Source: Vibrio harveyi NBRC 15634 = ATCC 14126 = KCTC 12724 (GTDB lineage: Bacteria; Pseudomonadota; Gammaproteobacteria; Enterobacterales; Vibrionaceae). Taken from it: a stretch of DNA of 64,000 nucleotides. Under the pieces are notes generated by a model that did no database searches, was not told the origin of the DNA, and saw nothing but the letters and a program-made list of their open reading frames with translations. Where the stretch lies: positions 62,001 to 126,000 of the forward strand of contig NZ_BCUF01000010.1 of the NCBI RefSeq assembly GCF_001591145.1. Direction: 5' to 3'. The position numbers were made by a program, and so were the translations under genes. Below, piece by piece: positions 27,348 through 37,117 of the stretch. The first letter of the stretch is position 1; each line of letters starts with the position of its first letter.

Positions 27348-27370
27348 AGTTGTTATGAAGGACGCTCAAA

Positions 27371-29035
27371 CTACGCTTTCGCTTTCTTCATTGATTTTGA
27401 TGTTGGGCGAGGTTCATCCATTAAACCTTTCACTAGAGATACCGTTGCAACCAACAATACGATTGTGAATGGTAAACCAGTTGTTACCGCCATTGCTTGT
27501 GCAGCCGCTAGACCACCGCCAAGCATTAGCGCGATTGCAACTAAACCTTCGAATGTACACCAGAACACACGTTGAGGTGTTGGTGCGTCCACTTTACCAC
27601 CCGCTGCAATCGTATCGATTACAAGAGAACCAGAGTCCGCTGATGTGATGAAGAACACCACAACCAGAATAATACCCACGATAGAGGTTATTTGAGACAG
27701 AGGCATCACATCTAGCATCGCGAACAGTTTAAGTGGAAGCTCTGCATCAAATACCGCTTGGTAACCATCGTTCACGTATTGGCTGATCGCCGTACCACCG
27801 AATGCCGTCATCCATAATACACACACGGTTGATGGGATCAGGATTACACACACGATAAACTCACGAACGGAACGACCACGAGAAACACGCGCGATAAACA
27901 TACCTACGAATGGTGACCATGAAATCCACCATGCCCAGTAGAACGCCGTCCAGCCTTGAGAGTAATTCACGTCTTCACGACCGAATGGCATCGATAGTGC
28001 TGGAACATTCGCAAGGTATGACATGATGTTCTCAAAGAAGCCCGTCATGATTGCGAGCGTTGGACCCACGATGATCACGAACAATAGCAATAGTGCTGCT
28101 AAACCCATGTTGATTTCAGACAGACGTTTTACACCACTATCTAAACCCGCAACTACCGAGATTAACGCTAACGCCGTAATGATCACGATAAGCACGACTT
28201 GCGTTGTCTCTGTCATCGGGATGCCGAACAAGAAGTTTAGACCTGTTGCTGCTTGTGATGCACCGTAGCCAAGAGAAGTCGCAAGACCAAACACAGTTGC
28301 AACAACGGCTAGGATATCAATAACGTGACCAACCCAACCCCAAACTCGCTCGCCGAAAAGAGGATAGAAAATAGAACGCATCGTTAGAGGCAAGCCCTTG
28401 TTGAACGAGAAGATCGCTAAACCAAGAGCCAACAGTGCGTAGATTGACCAAGGGTGAAGTGCCCAGTGGTAAATCGTCGCTGCCATGCCTAGTGCAGATG
28501 CCGCCGCGGTATCCCCCTCTGCTGCGCCTAATGGAGCCCAGTCAGTACGGATACCATTCTCAACGTTCACGCCGCCAAGTGCAGCACTGAAGTGAGACAT
28601 AGGCTCAGATACGCCGAAGAATACCAGACCGATACCCATACCAGCCGCGAATAGCATCGCTAACCAGCCTGCGTAAGTGTAATCTGGTGTTGCTTCTGTA
28701 CCACCGATACGAACGCGACCAAGTGGCGTTACGATCAGAATCAAACACACCACGACAAACACGTTGCCCGCAGATAGGAAGAACCAATCAAGGTTAGATA
28801 CAAGCCAACCACGCAAACCAGCAAAAAACGGTTCTACTTGTTGTCGGAAAGTCAGTGTTAACACTACGAACAGGATGATCGACATGCCTGAAATAGCAAA
28901 CACACGGTTGTGAATATCAAGTCCGAAAGGACCTACTTTTAACGCGACGTTGTCCTGACCAATCTGGTAATCAGTATCGATCGGGTTCACCTTACCGTCG
29001 GGGCGCTGTATACCGCCATTATTGTCGGTGCTCAC
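27371..29035 (-). CDS. BCCT family betaine/choline/carnitine transporter
   Basis: A 554-residue inner-membrane carrier with 12 predicted membrane segments. The family motif is visible in GWTAFYWAWWISWSPFVGMFIARVSRGRSVREF, here split as WTAFYWAWWISWSPFVGMF and RVSRGRSVREF. It imports compatible solutes such as glycine betaine, coupled to Na+ or H+. The start is GTG at 29035 with AAGGAG 7 nt upstream. It lies beside the ectoine operon, so both synthesis and uptake of osmoprotectants are grouped; a BCCT gene beside ect genes is also known in V. parahaemolyticus. Confidence 0.93.
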   Translation of the reverse strand: MSTDNNGGIQRPDGKVNPIDTDYQIGQDNVALKVGPFGLDIHNRVFAISGMSIILFVVLTLTFRQQVEPFFAGLRGWLVSNLDWFFLSAGNVFVVVCLILIVTPLGRVRIGGTEATPDYTYAGWLAMLFAAGMGIGLVFFGVSEPMSHFSAALGGVNVENGIRTDWAPLGAAEGDTAAASALGMAATIYHWALHPWSIYALLALGLAIFSFNKGLPLTMRSIFYPLFGERVWGWVGHVIDILAVVATVFGLATSLGYGASQAATGLNFLFGIPMTETTQVVLIVIITALALISVVAGLDSGVKRLSEINMGLAALLLLFVIIVGPTLAIMTGFFENIMSYLANVPALSMPFGREDVNYSQGWTAFYWAWWISWSPFVGMFIARVSRGRSVREFIVCVILIPSTVCVLWMTAFGGTAISQYVNDGYQAVFDAELPLKLFAMLDVMPLSQITSIVGIILVVVFFITSADSGSLVIDTIAAGGKVDAPTPQRVFWCTFEGLVAIALMLGGGLAAAQAMAVTTGLPFTIVLLVATVSLVKGLMDEPRPTSKSMKKAKA

Positions 29036-29260
29036 GATTTATCTCCTTAAAAACGTGGCTAGATTAAATTCAAATTAAGCTTGTGTAGGAAGCTGAGTGA
29101 TGACTTTCTTGTGTCACTTGCTGCAAAGCTTATGTGCGATCGTTGTGTCGCTTTTAGAAGGGTTGCTCTACCTTATAATTTTACCCTCAACCGCCATGAT
29201 ATCGCATTGCATTTTGTTATCAGGACGACTAATTATTTTTGTTGTCAATTTACCGAACCA

Positions 29261-30010
29261 CTATTGCCAAACCACGGACAATGGCATGTCACCGTCAAAG
29301 TGATACTGCAGTTGTGCCTGCAACAACTCGGCGGTTGCAAGTGCATCCGTAAGGGCATGATGAGGCTGATAAACAGGTAAATGGTAACGCTCACGCGCAT
29401 GTCCGAGTCGCACAGACCCAGGCTTTTTACCTTTGAGTTTATTTAACCAACCTTCACATTGTCGACGCTGAATTGCGTATTCGATATCCAAGGTGTCAAC
29501 GACTGGAAATTGAATCCCCTCACCTATACTGTTTAACAAGGCATTATTGAAGAATTGTCGCTCAATGTTTTTGTAGTGCACGACCACAATCTTACCTGCC
29601 AACGCATCAAGAATGGCATCAAGAATTTGTTCAAGTTGAGGTGCATTCTTCACTTCAGAATCGGTAATGCCGTGAATCACCACCGACTCTTCATTCAGTT
29701 CTCGATTTGGATTCACAACCCAATGACGAGAGCCACTGCACTGTACGCGGCCTTGGGTAAATGGTACCAAGCCTATGGTGAGAATGGCGTCTTCCTCTGC
29801 GTTTAAGCCAGTAGTCTCAAAATCGACGGAGACAAACGGTACCTCTTTTAGTGGCGTATCACCATTCACAATAGGCGTAGAGTAATAACGTTTTAATCGA
29901 GTATCTTTCGCTTGTTCGGAAAGTTGCTCGAAGAAAACCGCCCAATCGGGGGTCTGGCTGGTATCAAGCAAATCTCGACTATCTTGCTTCTGTTTAGAAA
30001 ACCACATCAT
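29261..30010 (-). CDS. DnaQ-like 3'-5' exonuclease
   Basis: A 249-residue DEDDh exonuclease. Exo I is FVSVDFETTGL, and Exo III is HHALTDALATAELLQAQ with the final His and Asp; the middle acid lies in GKIVVVHYKNIERQFF. This resembles the exonuclease partner often found with DUF294 proteins rather than the polymerase III epsilon subunit. The start overlaps the DUF294 stop by 4 bp, so it is translated as an operon pair. The nucleic acid or nucleotide target is unknown. Confidence 0.88.
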   Translation of the reverse strand: MMWFSKQKQDSRDLLDTSQTPDWAVFFEQLSEQAKDTRLKRYYSTPIVNGDTPLKEVPFVSVDFETTGLNAEEDAILTIGLVPFTQGRVQCSGSRHWVVNPNRELNEESVVIHGITDSEVKNAPQLEQILDAILDALAGKIVVVHYKNIERQFFNNALLNSIGEGIQFPVVDTLDIEYAIQRRQCEGWLNKLKGKKPGSVRLGHARERYHLPVYQPHHALTDALATAELLQAQLQYHFDGDMPLSVVWQ

Positions 30011-31887
30011 TTGCCACTTCTCTGGTAACGGAACTTAATGTAGTTCTGTGCGTTGCTTAGGATTTGGAATGCAGCTTTTAAGTTGCGACGCTCAAACTCC
30101 GACATTTCTTCTGGCTCGATGTTGTTATCGGGCTCTTCCCCATTTTCAATATCCAGCGCTTGATGTCGGATTCGCACCATGTAGATCAACTCCATAGCGT
30201 CTTTTAAATCCATGCCGCGACCTTTCGGTAAGATGCCCGCATTGTTGATGTCATCCAAACGCTCAAACGAGTTTTGCGAACGAGAGCCAATCGCCAAAGC
30301 GTGCACCCGAATCAGATCCGCCATTGGTGCGGTACCACGACGCTTCAAGTTGATGGAATTGCGATGACGTCCGTCTTTCTCCATCACAAAGTCTTTGAAG
30401 AAGCCTAGTGGTGGTGTACGACGGATTGCGTTATAAGCCATACAAGCCAAGAAACGATTGTTCTTCTTAGCACGACGGACAATGAACCCGCTCAGTTGCT
30501 CAGCCCATTTCACGCGTCCATGTACACCAAGTAAATCGAAGAAAATACTGCTATGCAGAAGTCGTTCTGGCGTTGGATTATCAATCCAGTTCGCAAAGCA
30601 CTCTTCCCATTCTGAGCGCGTTTTACGCCATTGTGGGTTAGTTGCCATAATGTCGCCAGTACAGTAGGTGTAACCGCACTCGGCTAATCCATCACAAACG
30701 AATTTCGCGAACTGAGCAAAATACTCACCATGCAATGTTGGGTCGTAGCTGTTGTCTAGAATCAGCGCGTTGTCTTGGTCTGTGACGATAAGCTGTTCAT
30801 CACGCGCCATGGAGCCCATCGCCAACAAACAATACGGGATGGGCGCAGGACCTATTTCTTGCTCTGCTAGCTCTGCCAATCTTTGCTTAAAACTGCTGCC
30901 AATAACCGACATCGCTCGTCCAACCATGTGCGCATTTGCGTCTTCGCTCACCATTCGGACAAAGCAGTCTTTCACTTGTTTAGATACCGCTTTGAGATCT
31001 TCTACCGAGTTTTGCTGGAAGATAGAACTCACAAGCAACAAGCTGTTTTGCGACTCATAACGGACGATATCCGTCATGCTGATTACGCCAATCGGCTTTT
31101 TATCTTTTAGGATTGGCAGATGATGGACGTTGTAACGCAGCATTGTCAGCATAGCTTCAAACACGTAAGCACTGTAATCGAGCGACACAACGTCGTAGCT
31201 CATCACTTCACTTACAGGAATATCGCTGTCTCGACCTTCAGCTAAAACGCGAACGCACAGATCTTTCTCGGTCAAGATACCAAGCAGTTGGTCATCGTCG
31301 TCTTCAGTAATGTCTTCTTGCGCGCGGACAATCAAAAGCGCAGTGACGCCCTCTTCTGCCATTAAGATCGCCGCTTCACGAACCGTTGCACTGGCTTCTA
31401 GCGTCACTGGCTCACGACTTAAGATCTTGCGCGCTTTCGCAGTCGTAAAGTCATTCCCATCTGAGTGGTTTGATACAGCGGTACGCAGCCTTGCGCTGTC
31501 TTCCAACTCCATGAAATCGGCGAAGTTCTCAAACTCGTCACATAGCTCCGTAAAGATATTCTCTGGAATGCAGTAAACCAAGGTGTCTTCAATCGCTTTG
31601 GCTGGCATACGGACACGGTTGTTCATCAACAACCCCATTTGTCCAAACAAGCCACCAGCATCGATACGGTTGTACAACTCCCCTTTACGGCGGAAGATTT
31701 CCACCACACCACTGCGGATCATGTATAAATCACGAATGTCATCGCCTTTCTTGAGAATGTCCGTCCCTGCGCGGTAATAGGCGACTTCGGCATTCATTGC
31801 GATGTTTCTTAGGTGCTCTTCCGGTAAATCATCAAAAGGTGGGTATTGGCTAATGAAATTGAGTACTTCTAATTGCTCGGCTTCCAT
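30007..31887 (-). CDS. DUF294 nucleotidyltransferase-like protein with cNMP and CBS domains
   Basis: A 626-residue multidomain protein. Order: cyclic-nucleotide-binding fold (about 10-130), two CBS repeats (about 155-280, ILTEKDLCVRVL and VISMTDIVRY), a nucleotidyltransferase-like DUF294 domain (about 300-450) with GSMARDEQLIVTDQDNALI, where GS and DxD are the catalytic pattern, and a DUF294 C-terminal domain. It resembles GlnD-like signal proteins that modify partners in response to nucleotides. In many proteobacteria this pair sits near acetate metabolism genes; none is seen here. The direct partner is the exonuclease downstream. A CRP-like site lies about 240 bp upstream. Confidence 0.9.
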   Translation of the reverse strand: MEAEQLEVLNFISQYPPFDDLPEEHLRNIAMNAEVAYYRAGTDILKKGDDIRDLYMIRSGVVEIFRRKGELYNRIDAGGLFGQMGLLMNNRVRMPAKAIEDTLVYCIPENIFTELCDEFENFADFMELEDSARLRTAVSNHSDGNDFTTAKARKILSREPVTLEASATVREAAILMAEEGVTALLIVRAQEDITEDDDDQLLGILTEKDLCVRVLAEGRDSDIPVSEVMSYDVVSLDYSAYVFEAMLTMLRYNVHHLPILKDKKPIGVISMTDIVRYESQNSLLLVSSIFQQNSVEDLKAVSKQVKDCFVRMVSEDANAHMVGRAMSVIGSSFKQRLAELAEQEIGPAPIPYCLLAMGSMARDEQLIVTDQDNALILDNSYDPTLHGEYFAQFAKFVCDGLAECGYTYCTGDIMATNPQWRKTRSEWEECFANWIDNPTPERLLHSSIFFDLLGVHGRVKWAEQLSGFIVRRAKKNNRFLACMAYNAIRRTPPLGFFKDFVMEKDGRHRNSINLKRRGTAPMADLIRVHALAIGSRSQNSFERLDDINNAGILPKGRGMDLKDAMELIYMVRIRHQALDIENGEEPDNNIEPEEMSEFERRNLKAAFQILSNAQNYIKFRYQRSGK

Positions 31888-32259
31888 TCTTTATTCCATA
31901 CATTGCCTAAACTAAGGCGATAAATATCACCAAGAAAATAATCAGACAATAAATAAATTGAGACGTCAGATAAAAAGCTGTGCAACCGTCGAAAAGCGGA
32001 ATAATGACTGATGATTATTGAAACGAGTGTGTCTAAAATTGCTTGTTTTCATCTAAAAATCAGCAGTAAAAAACACAATGCATTCACGCGATAAATATTT
32101 ACTTTAATAGCTCTCGCAATCGTTTTCTTGTGATCTAAATTACATATTGAACGCAAGAACAAAAATCCGTATATTGCGCGTGCCTACGCGGCACACCCTA
32201 CAATGCACAACGCTATCCTGCTTCCACTGGTGCATTGATATTGGTGTTTAATTACTTCC
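31888..32259. other. Divergent promoter region, DUF294 / MATE
   Basis: About 370 bp, AT-rich apart from a GC-rich patch near 32180-32200. Contains the CRP-like site at 32129-32144. No gene seen. Confidence 0.6.
32129..32144. promoter_or_regulatory. CRP-like site
   Basis: TGTGATCTAAATTACA matches 9 of 10 conserved positions of the CRP consensus. It is 116 bp before the MATE start and 242 bp before the DUF294 start, so either gene could be the target. Confidence 0.6.
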
Positions 32260-33663
32260 ATGCAAAACAAACCTTCCTCTTTTTCTCGCTTTTTTAAAGA
32301 ATCGGGCGCTTTGTTATACCTATCGATCCCTATCATTCTGATGCAACTTGCCACTCAGTCGATGGGCTTTATCGATACCACAATGGCAGGACAAGTGAGT
32401 GCTGCCGACCTTGCTGCGATCGCACTTGGCACCAGTTTATGGCTACCCGTTTCGCTATTGCTTCGCGGCATCATCATGGCATTAACACCTGTTGTGGCTT
32501 ACCACCGCGGCGCACAAAGTTTAAATAACGTGCGTATCGCGTTTATTCAGATGCTTTGGTTGTCTGCGTTTGTCAGTGCGATTCTGATTGTTTACTTACT
32601 ACTTGGGGAAACCATTCTCGTTGGCTTAGGTGTTGCGCCTGAGATCATCCCTATCGCGAGTGATTACGTTGTCGCGTTGGCGTTTGGTGTTCCAGGCATT
32701 GCGCTTTTCTACACTTTGAATGGCTTCTGCGAAGGGATGAACAACACTCGCGCACCGATGTTGATTTCTGTGATTGGTTTGTTGGTAAACATCCCTGTTA
32801 ACTACATTCTGATTTACGGCAAATTCGGCATGCCGGCTCTGGGGGCGGTTGGTTGTGGCTGGGCTACTAGCTTGGTTTACTGGCTGATGTCTGCCCTACT
32901 GTTTAGCTACATCAAGAGCCATCACCACTATAAAAACATTCTTCACTTCGCAGAATTAAAACCAGTATGGCAAGAGATCAAACAGCTGTTCAAACTCGGG
33001 ATGCCGATTGGCTTAAACATTGCGGTTTGTGGCAGTATCTTCGCGGTGATTGCCCTATTGATTGGTCGTATTGGTGCGGAGAACGTTGCAGCGGCGCAAA
33101 TAGCACTGAATATCTCTAGCATGACGTACATGATCCCAATGAGTCTTTCATTTGGTATCACGATTCGCGTTGGTCATGCATTGGGTGAACAAAAGCTTGA
33201 AACGGCCTCTCACCGCAGTTTGGTAGGCATTATTACTGCCGCGCTACTGTCGTTGATTTCAGTCGGCTTCTTCTTGCTGTTCCCAGAGTGGATCATTCGT
33301 TTGTACACCATAGATCCTGTGGTTTCAGCAACAGCGGCTACACTGCTGATGTTTACTGCGATGTACCAATTCAGTGATGCACTGCAGACCTCTGCAAACG
33401 GCGCTCTGCGTGGCTACAAAGATACTAAGATCCCAATGATTCTGGCAATTCTTGCTTACTGGGGCTTGGCACTTCCATTGGGTATGTTGCTGGGTATCAC
33501 CGATGAAATCGTTCCTGCCATGGGCGAAGAAGGCTTCTGGATTGGTATCGTGACAGGATTAACTACCGCTGCAATTTCAATGCTGATTCGCTTGGCGCTA
33601 GTGATTAAGAAGTACAATCAAACTACGAATGAACTTGATGCTAAAGAACTTGTATTGAACTGA
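32260..33663 (+). CDS. MATE family multidrug exporter, NorM type
   Basis: A 467-residue inner-membrane protein with 12 predicted segments. IILMQLATQSMGFIDTTMAG and IGAENVAAAQIALNISS are the matching motifs of the two halves. NorM-type carriers in Vibrio export cationic drugs in exchange for Na+. It is intact and full length, in contrast with the broken MATE gene at 5.9 kb. It has its own perfect terminator. The substrate range cannot be read from sequence. Confidence 0.92.
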   Translation: MQNKPSSFSRFFKESGALLYLSIPIILMQLATQSMGFIDTTMAGQVSAADLAAIALGTSLWLPVSLLLRGIIMALTPVVAYHRGAQSLNNVRIAFIQMLWLSAFVSAILIVYLLLGETILVGLGVAPEIIPIASDYVVALAFGVPGIALFYTLNGFCEGMNNTRAPMLISVIGLLVNIPVNYILIYGKFGMPALGAVGCGWATSLVYWLMSALLFSYIKSHHHYKNILHFAELKPVWQEIKQLFKLGMPIGLNIAVCGSIFAVIALLIGRIGAENVAAAQIALNISSMTYMIPMSLSFGITIRVGHALGEQKLETASHRSLVGIITAALLSLISVGFFLLFPEWIIRLYTIDPVVSATAATLLMFTAMYQFSDALQTSANGALRGYKDTKIPMILAILAYWGLALPLGMLLGITDEIVPAMGEEGFWIGIVTGLTTAAISMLIRLALVIKKYNQTTNELDAKELVLN

Positions 33664-33664
33664 T

Positions 33665-33698
33665 GAACAAAGGAGCTCACTTGAGCTCCTTTGTTCAT
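33665..33698. terminator. Bidirectional terminator
   Basis: Perfect 15-bp arms at 33665-33679 and 33682-33696 with a two-base loop. It serves the MATE gene (+) and the transglutaminase-like gene (-). Confidence 0.88.
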
Positions 33699-33704
33699 TT
33701 TTAG

Positions 33705-35609
33705 TTAGGGCTGCTTTAACACTTTGCCATAGAACTTAATTAGAGACTGCTCTGCAAATGTATTAAGCATCTTATTGAAGCGCTCTCTCTCAGACACTTC
33801 GACCATTGTAGACCTCACTTCAAGTATTGTTCTTACGGACAATTCAGTCGGCGAAATCAGTTCTGCGCTGCGTGTTAACGAGCCCAAAGAATGGGTCAAT
33901 TCAAGAGTCGGAGGAATATCCGTAATTTCCCATAAATTGTTGGTATCGTAATACACATCAGACACAACTCTCACTCCATGGAAAAGTGCAGGATACTTCT
34001 CATTGTACATTTTCAGGTCAGCCAATTCCTTCTTGATCCATGCATCATGCTCTTCATATTGAAGCTCTTCTTCAACGCCTAGAAACGGCTCGATGACCGA
34101 CTCAGACCGGACAACGGTTCGAGTCGACATAGTGTCGAGATTTTTGACCTGAAATTCGGGGTTACCGATGCTTGTTACCACTTCGGAATATTCATCCGTT
34201 AATTTTTCGATACGTTCAGCTTCACCCAGTTCATACAAATTGGCGCGCACTAACCCAGCATATTCACCGACGTAAACCCTTTCTTGAACTTCTTTTTGTC
34301 CACCCAAATCATCAAATAAAATCACGGTGTCAGTATTCATTTGCCATCGGTAACGGCTTTGTTGCATTTGTCCAAGTTGAGCGTCTTGCGTCAATGGAAG
34401 AGACACTTTGCTTTGAATCCACTCAGGTGTGTACTGCCAATTGGTTTGTGTATCAGTTGGGTCTACACAATAACGTTGTTCACCATACTCAAAACAAACA
34501 ACTACATGGTTAAATGCCGTCATTGTTGGCAGCAATACCCCTTCTGTTTTGATTTGCTTTGTTGCGACCAAAACTAACTCAGCGTCCAAGCCCAGTTTAT
34601 TCAATAATCCGAGTAGCAAAACAGATTTATCTTTACAGTCACCCAAGCGGTTTTCAATCGTCTCGGCAAGGTCATGCGGTGTCATCGCATGACCGAACTT
34701 TGAACGCGAAACGTAACGAATATCACGAGACACAAAGCTCAAAATGCGTTTGATTTTCTCATCAGTGTCGATTGCGCCATGAGTCAATGTTTGAAACAGC
34801 GGCTCTAAGCCCGATTGATCTCTAAACGCTGTGTTCATGGTGGTTGACGCGCGATCCGCGACATCTTGCCATGTTCTCATAGACCCCAAAGCAATGCGAC
34901 TAATAGCATCACGCCACTTAACCTGATAATCACCATCAAAAGCAGCGATATTGTGCCCCAAACATGAGAGAGTTGAATTGGTCTGTTTACAATTCACATC
35001 TTCGCTGTCATTTGCCCAATAAACTGGCGAAGCCTCATCCCACACGACGTCGAGTCGGAAACTATCCATTGGGTAGCTACGTTGTGTATGTAGCTCTTCA
35101 GCCCAATCATGTTCCATCATTGAACGTTGAGTAATGATTTCATACTTCAAGACAGCAATACCACCTTCTTCCAAGCCTGGGATTGCTAAAGCGATCTCTT
35201 TTTGACTGGAAAAGGTGTTATAAACGCCTGTACCTAGCACCTGAATTTGAGATGGGTCAATCTGCTTTATCACTCCGTTTGGTGAAACTGATGCAGCCGC
35301 TTTGATTATCACTTTTTCATAATTAGGGTCAAAGTACAGCCCCATCGTCCCATGCGATTCAACGTCGACAAACCTTGGAAAGTAGTTGACTAATGTTTGC
35401 TCTTTTCTAACAACGTCGGCTCGAACATTAAACTTAGTTTCACGTAAAAGCTGAGCCATTGCAGAATGTGATTTATCTTTAGGGATGAGAGCTAACGCGT
35501 CCCGTAGACCGTCTTGTGATAACTTCCAGTCGATTTGGGGATACTCGTTAGCATGCACACCTAACGACCCAGCAATAGCGACTAGGCTAAATAACTGAGT
35601 TAAATTCAT
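33705..35609 (-). CDS. Exported DUF3857 protein with transglutaminase-like domain
   Basis: A 634-residue protein with a signal peptide (ending GVHANEYPQ). The DUF3857 beta domain covers about 50-240, followed by a transglutaminase-like domain (about 265-400). Its triad is intact: Cys in NRLGDCKDKSVLL, His in AFNHVVVCF, Asp in CVDPTDTQTN. Such domains act as cysteine proteases or amide-forming enzymes in the periplasm; targets are mostly unknown. The start overlaps the preceding membrane protein gene by 4 bp, so the two are co-translated. Confidence 0.88.
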   Translation of the reverse strand: MNLTQLFSLVAIAGSLGVHANEYPQIDWKLSQDGLRDALALIPKDKSHSAMAQLLRETKFNVRADVVRKEQTLVNYFPRFVDVESHGTMGLYFDPNYEKVIIKAAASVSPNGVIKQIDPSQIQVLGTGVYNTFSSQKEIALAIPGLEEGGIAVLKYEIITQRSMMEHDWAEELHTQRSYPMDSFRLDVVWDEASPVYWANDSEDVNCKQTNSTLSCLGHNIAAFDGDYQVKWRDAISRIALGSMRTWQDVADRASTTMNTAFRDQSGLEPLFQTLTHGAIDTDEKIKRILSFVSRDIRYVSRSKFGHAMTPHDLAETIENRLGDCKDKSVLLLGLLNKLGLDAELVLVATKQIKTEGVLLPTMTAFNHVVVCFEYGEQRYCVDPTDTQTNWQYTPEWIQSKVSLPLTQDAQLGQMQQSRYRWQMNTDTVILFDDLGGQKEVQERVYVGEYAGLVRANLYELGEAERIEKLTDEYSEVVTSIGNPEFQVKNLDTMSTRTVVRSESVIEPFLGVEEELQYEEHDAWIKKELADLKMYNEKYPALFHGVRVVSDVYYDTNNLWEITDIPPTLELTHSLGSLTRSAELISPTELSVRTILEVRSTMVEVSERERFNKMLNTFAEQSLIKFYGKVLKQP

Positions 35610-36700
35610 TGTAATGTGAACTCCTTTGCCATCGCTGCAAACTCTGGTTTTCTATGAGAGTAAGTTTTAGCGGGTTGATCTAGGATTCCCATTAGCTCAT
35701 AGCTATTATCACCAGAGTGAAGCAAAGTCACGTAACCCGAAGCTAACATTGAGCCACTTTCCTTGGTGCAGACTAACTCTACCTTGAGCGCAAAATCGTT
35801 ACCGACAAAGCTGCGTGACTCTACACAACGAGACGCACCAATCTCCTCATCAATCCATTGACGACGATCATGCATGTGCTCGTTAATATCCTGGAGCTCT
35901 CGGTTATTAAACACGATTAGGTAAGAACCAAACTCTTCACTCGCAAACTCTGCTAACGCTGAGCCATCACTGTACGTACCAAGCTCTAAACGATGCCAAT
36001 TAGCACCATGGAAAGTGAGCTGAAAATCCTGTCCCTGTTCAATGTAAGTAGATTGATCTGGGTACGCTTCTAAACTGTCTTTCATTACGGAATTGTTGTA
36101 CATCACGCCATACATCAACAGCACACCCGGTGTCATAATGATTACGACTAACCATTCCAGAGGATGGTAACCACCTTTTTTGCCTGTAAACTCAATATCG
36201 CTTCGCTGACGTTTGAAATTGTTTACTCGATAAGAAAAAGCAGTAAATGAAGTAGCAGTAAGTAAATATGCAACAAAGTCTAGCCATAAGGGTGTTGCCC
36301 ACTGCGAAGTTAGGGAGAAGTAAATCGTTGATAACAAGAACCCTAATGCACCTAAGTAATAAACGGTACGAACATTGAGGTTCTTATTATCCTCTTCGAG
36401 TTCACAAAGCGTGCTATCCAAGCTGCGAAATGCGAAGTATTGGAAAATCGCCAACCAAGGAACAAAAAACCATAAAAACGGTTTGAAGTTTCTAGCGGAT
36501 AGTTGGTCTATTTCTTTAATACGGCGATAGAGCCAAAAGTTTGTGTAAAAGCCGAGAGTACTGAAAGCTAAAAACCAATCAAAAATTGGTTTTCTTGGAT
36601 ACGCCACTTTCATTTTTTGAATAGGCGCGTCATCAGAAGACGATTTATCTAACACTTCTTCGCAAGGCATACTGCTGGTTTCTTGCATTTTTAAATCCAT
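35606..36700 (-). CDS. Membrane protein with DUF4234-like N-terminus
   Basis: A 364-residue protein. FDWFLAFSTLGFYTNFWLYR resembles the DUF4234 pattern. Four membrane segments lie at about 40-155 and a fifth near 185-205. The C-terminal 160 residues are outside the membrane, with cysteines in SRCVES and LVCTKE that may form a disulfide. It is the first gene of a two-gene operon with the DUF3857/transglutaminase gene (4-bp overlap). A membrane anchor or receptor for that enzyme is a reasonable guess. No function is known. Confidence 0.75.
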   Translation of the reverse strand: MDLKMQETSSMPCEEVLDKSSSDDAPIQKMKVAYPRKPIFDWFLAFSTLGFYTNFWLYRRIKEIDQLSARNFKPFLWFFVPWLAIFQYFAFRSLDSTLCELEEDNKNLNVRTVYYLGALGFLLSTIYFSLTSQWATPLWLDFVAYLLTATSFTAFSYRVNNFKRQRSDIEFTGKKGGYHPLEWLVVIIMTPGVLLMYGVMYNNSVMKDSLEAYPDQSTYIEQGQDFQLTFHGANWHRLELGTYSDGSALAEFASEEFGSYLIVFNNRELQDINEHMHDRRQWIDEEIGASRCVESRSFVGNDFALKVELVCTKESGSMLASGYVTLLHSGDNSYELMGILDQPAKTYSHRKPEFAAMAKEFTLQ

Positions 36701-37117
36701 ATTTTAATTCAAAGCCAAAACGTACGTTGATCCGACTGCGTCACATTGCATTTCAGTCATAAGCTCGAAAGATATTTCTAACTCACTCGTTATATTTATA
36801 TTTTATAAATCGGTGATATTAACAAAGATGCATTAAAACACGAATGAAAGAAGCTTAATGCATCTCCTTTTGTGATTAACGTTAAATAATAACTAACGCA
36901 AATTATTCTCTTCTCTGCTGATTTTTACTTCCAAATGTTGAGTTTCAAAAAATCACTACTCGTATAGTTGAGTATCGCATTACGCCTCCTTACAAAGCTG
37001 TACCAATCATTACAATTAAATTTATAGATAAGCCTTATATTTCACGTTTGTTTCACGTTTTCTTTGATACAAGACGCATCATAAAAACCAAACACATCAG
37101 TAAATTAGGGAATATTT
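36701..37117. other. Divergent promoter region with direct repeats
   Basis: About 415 bp, very AT-rich. TTTCACGTTT occurs at 37040-37049 and again at 37051-37060, one helical turn apart, about 60-80 bp before the phosphotransferase start: a possible regulator site. No gene seen. Confidence 0.5.

Larger units (their letters stand above)
27028..27370. other. Promoter region of the ectoine operon
   Basis: Holds the operator-like palindrome at 27072-27094 and the terminator at 27319-27347 that closes the BCCT gene. A 67-codon frame here runs into the terminator and has no ribosome site, so it is not called. Confidence 0.6.
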
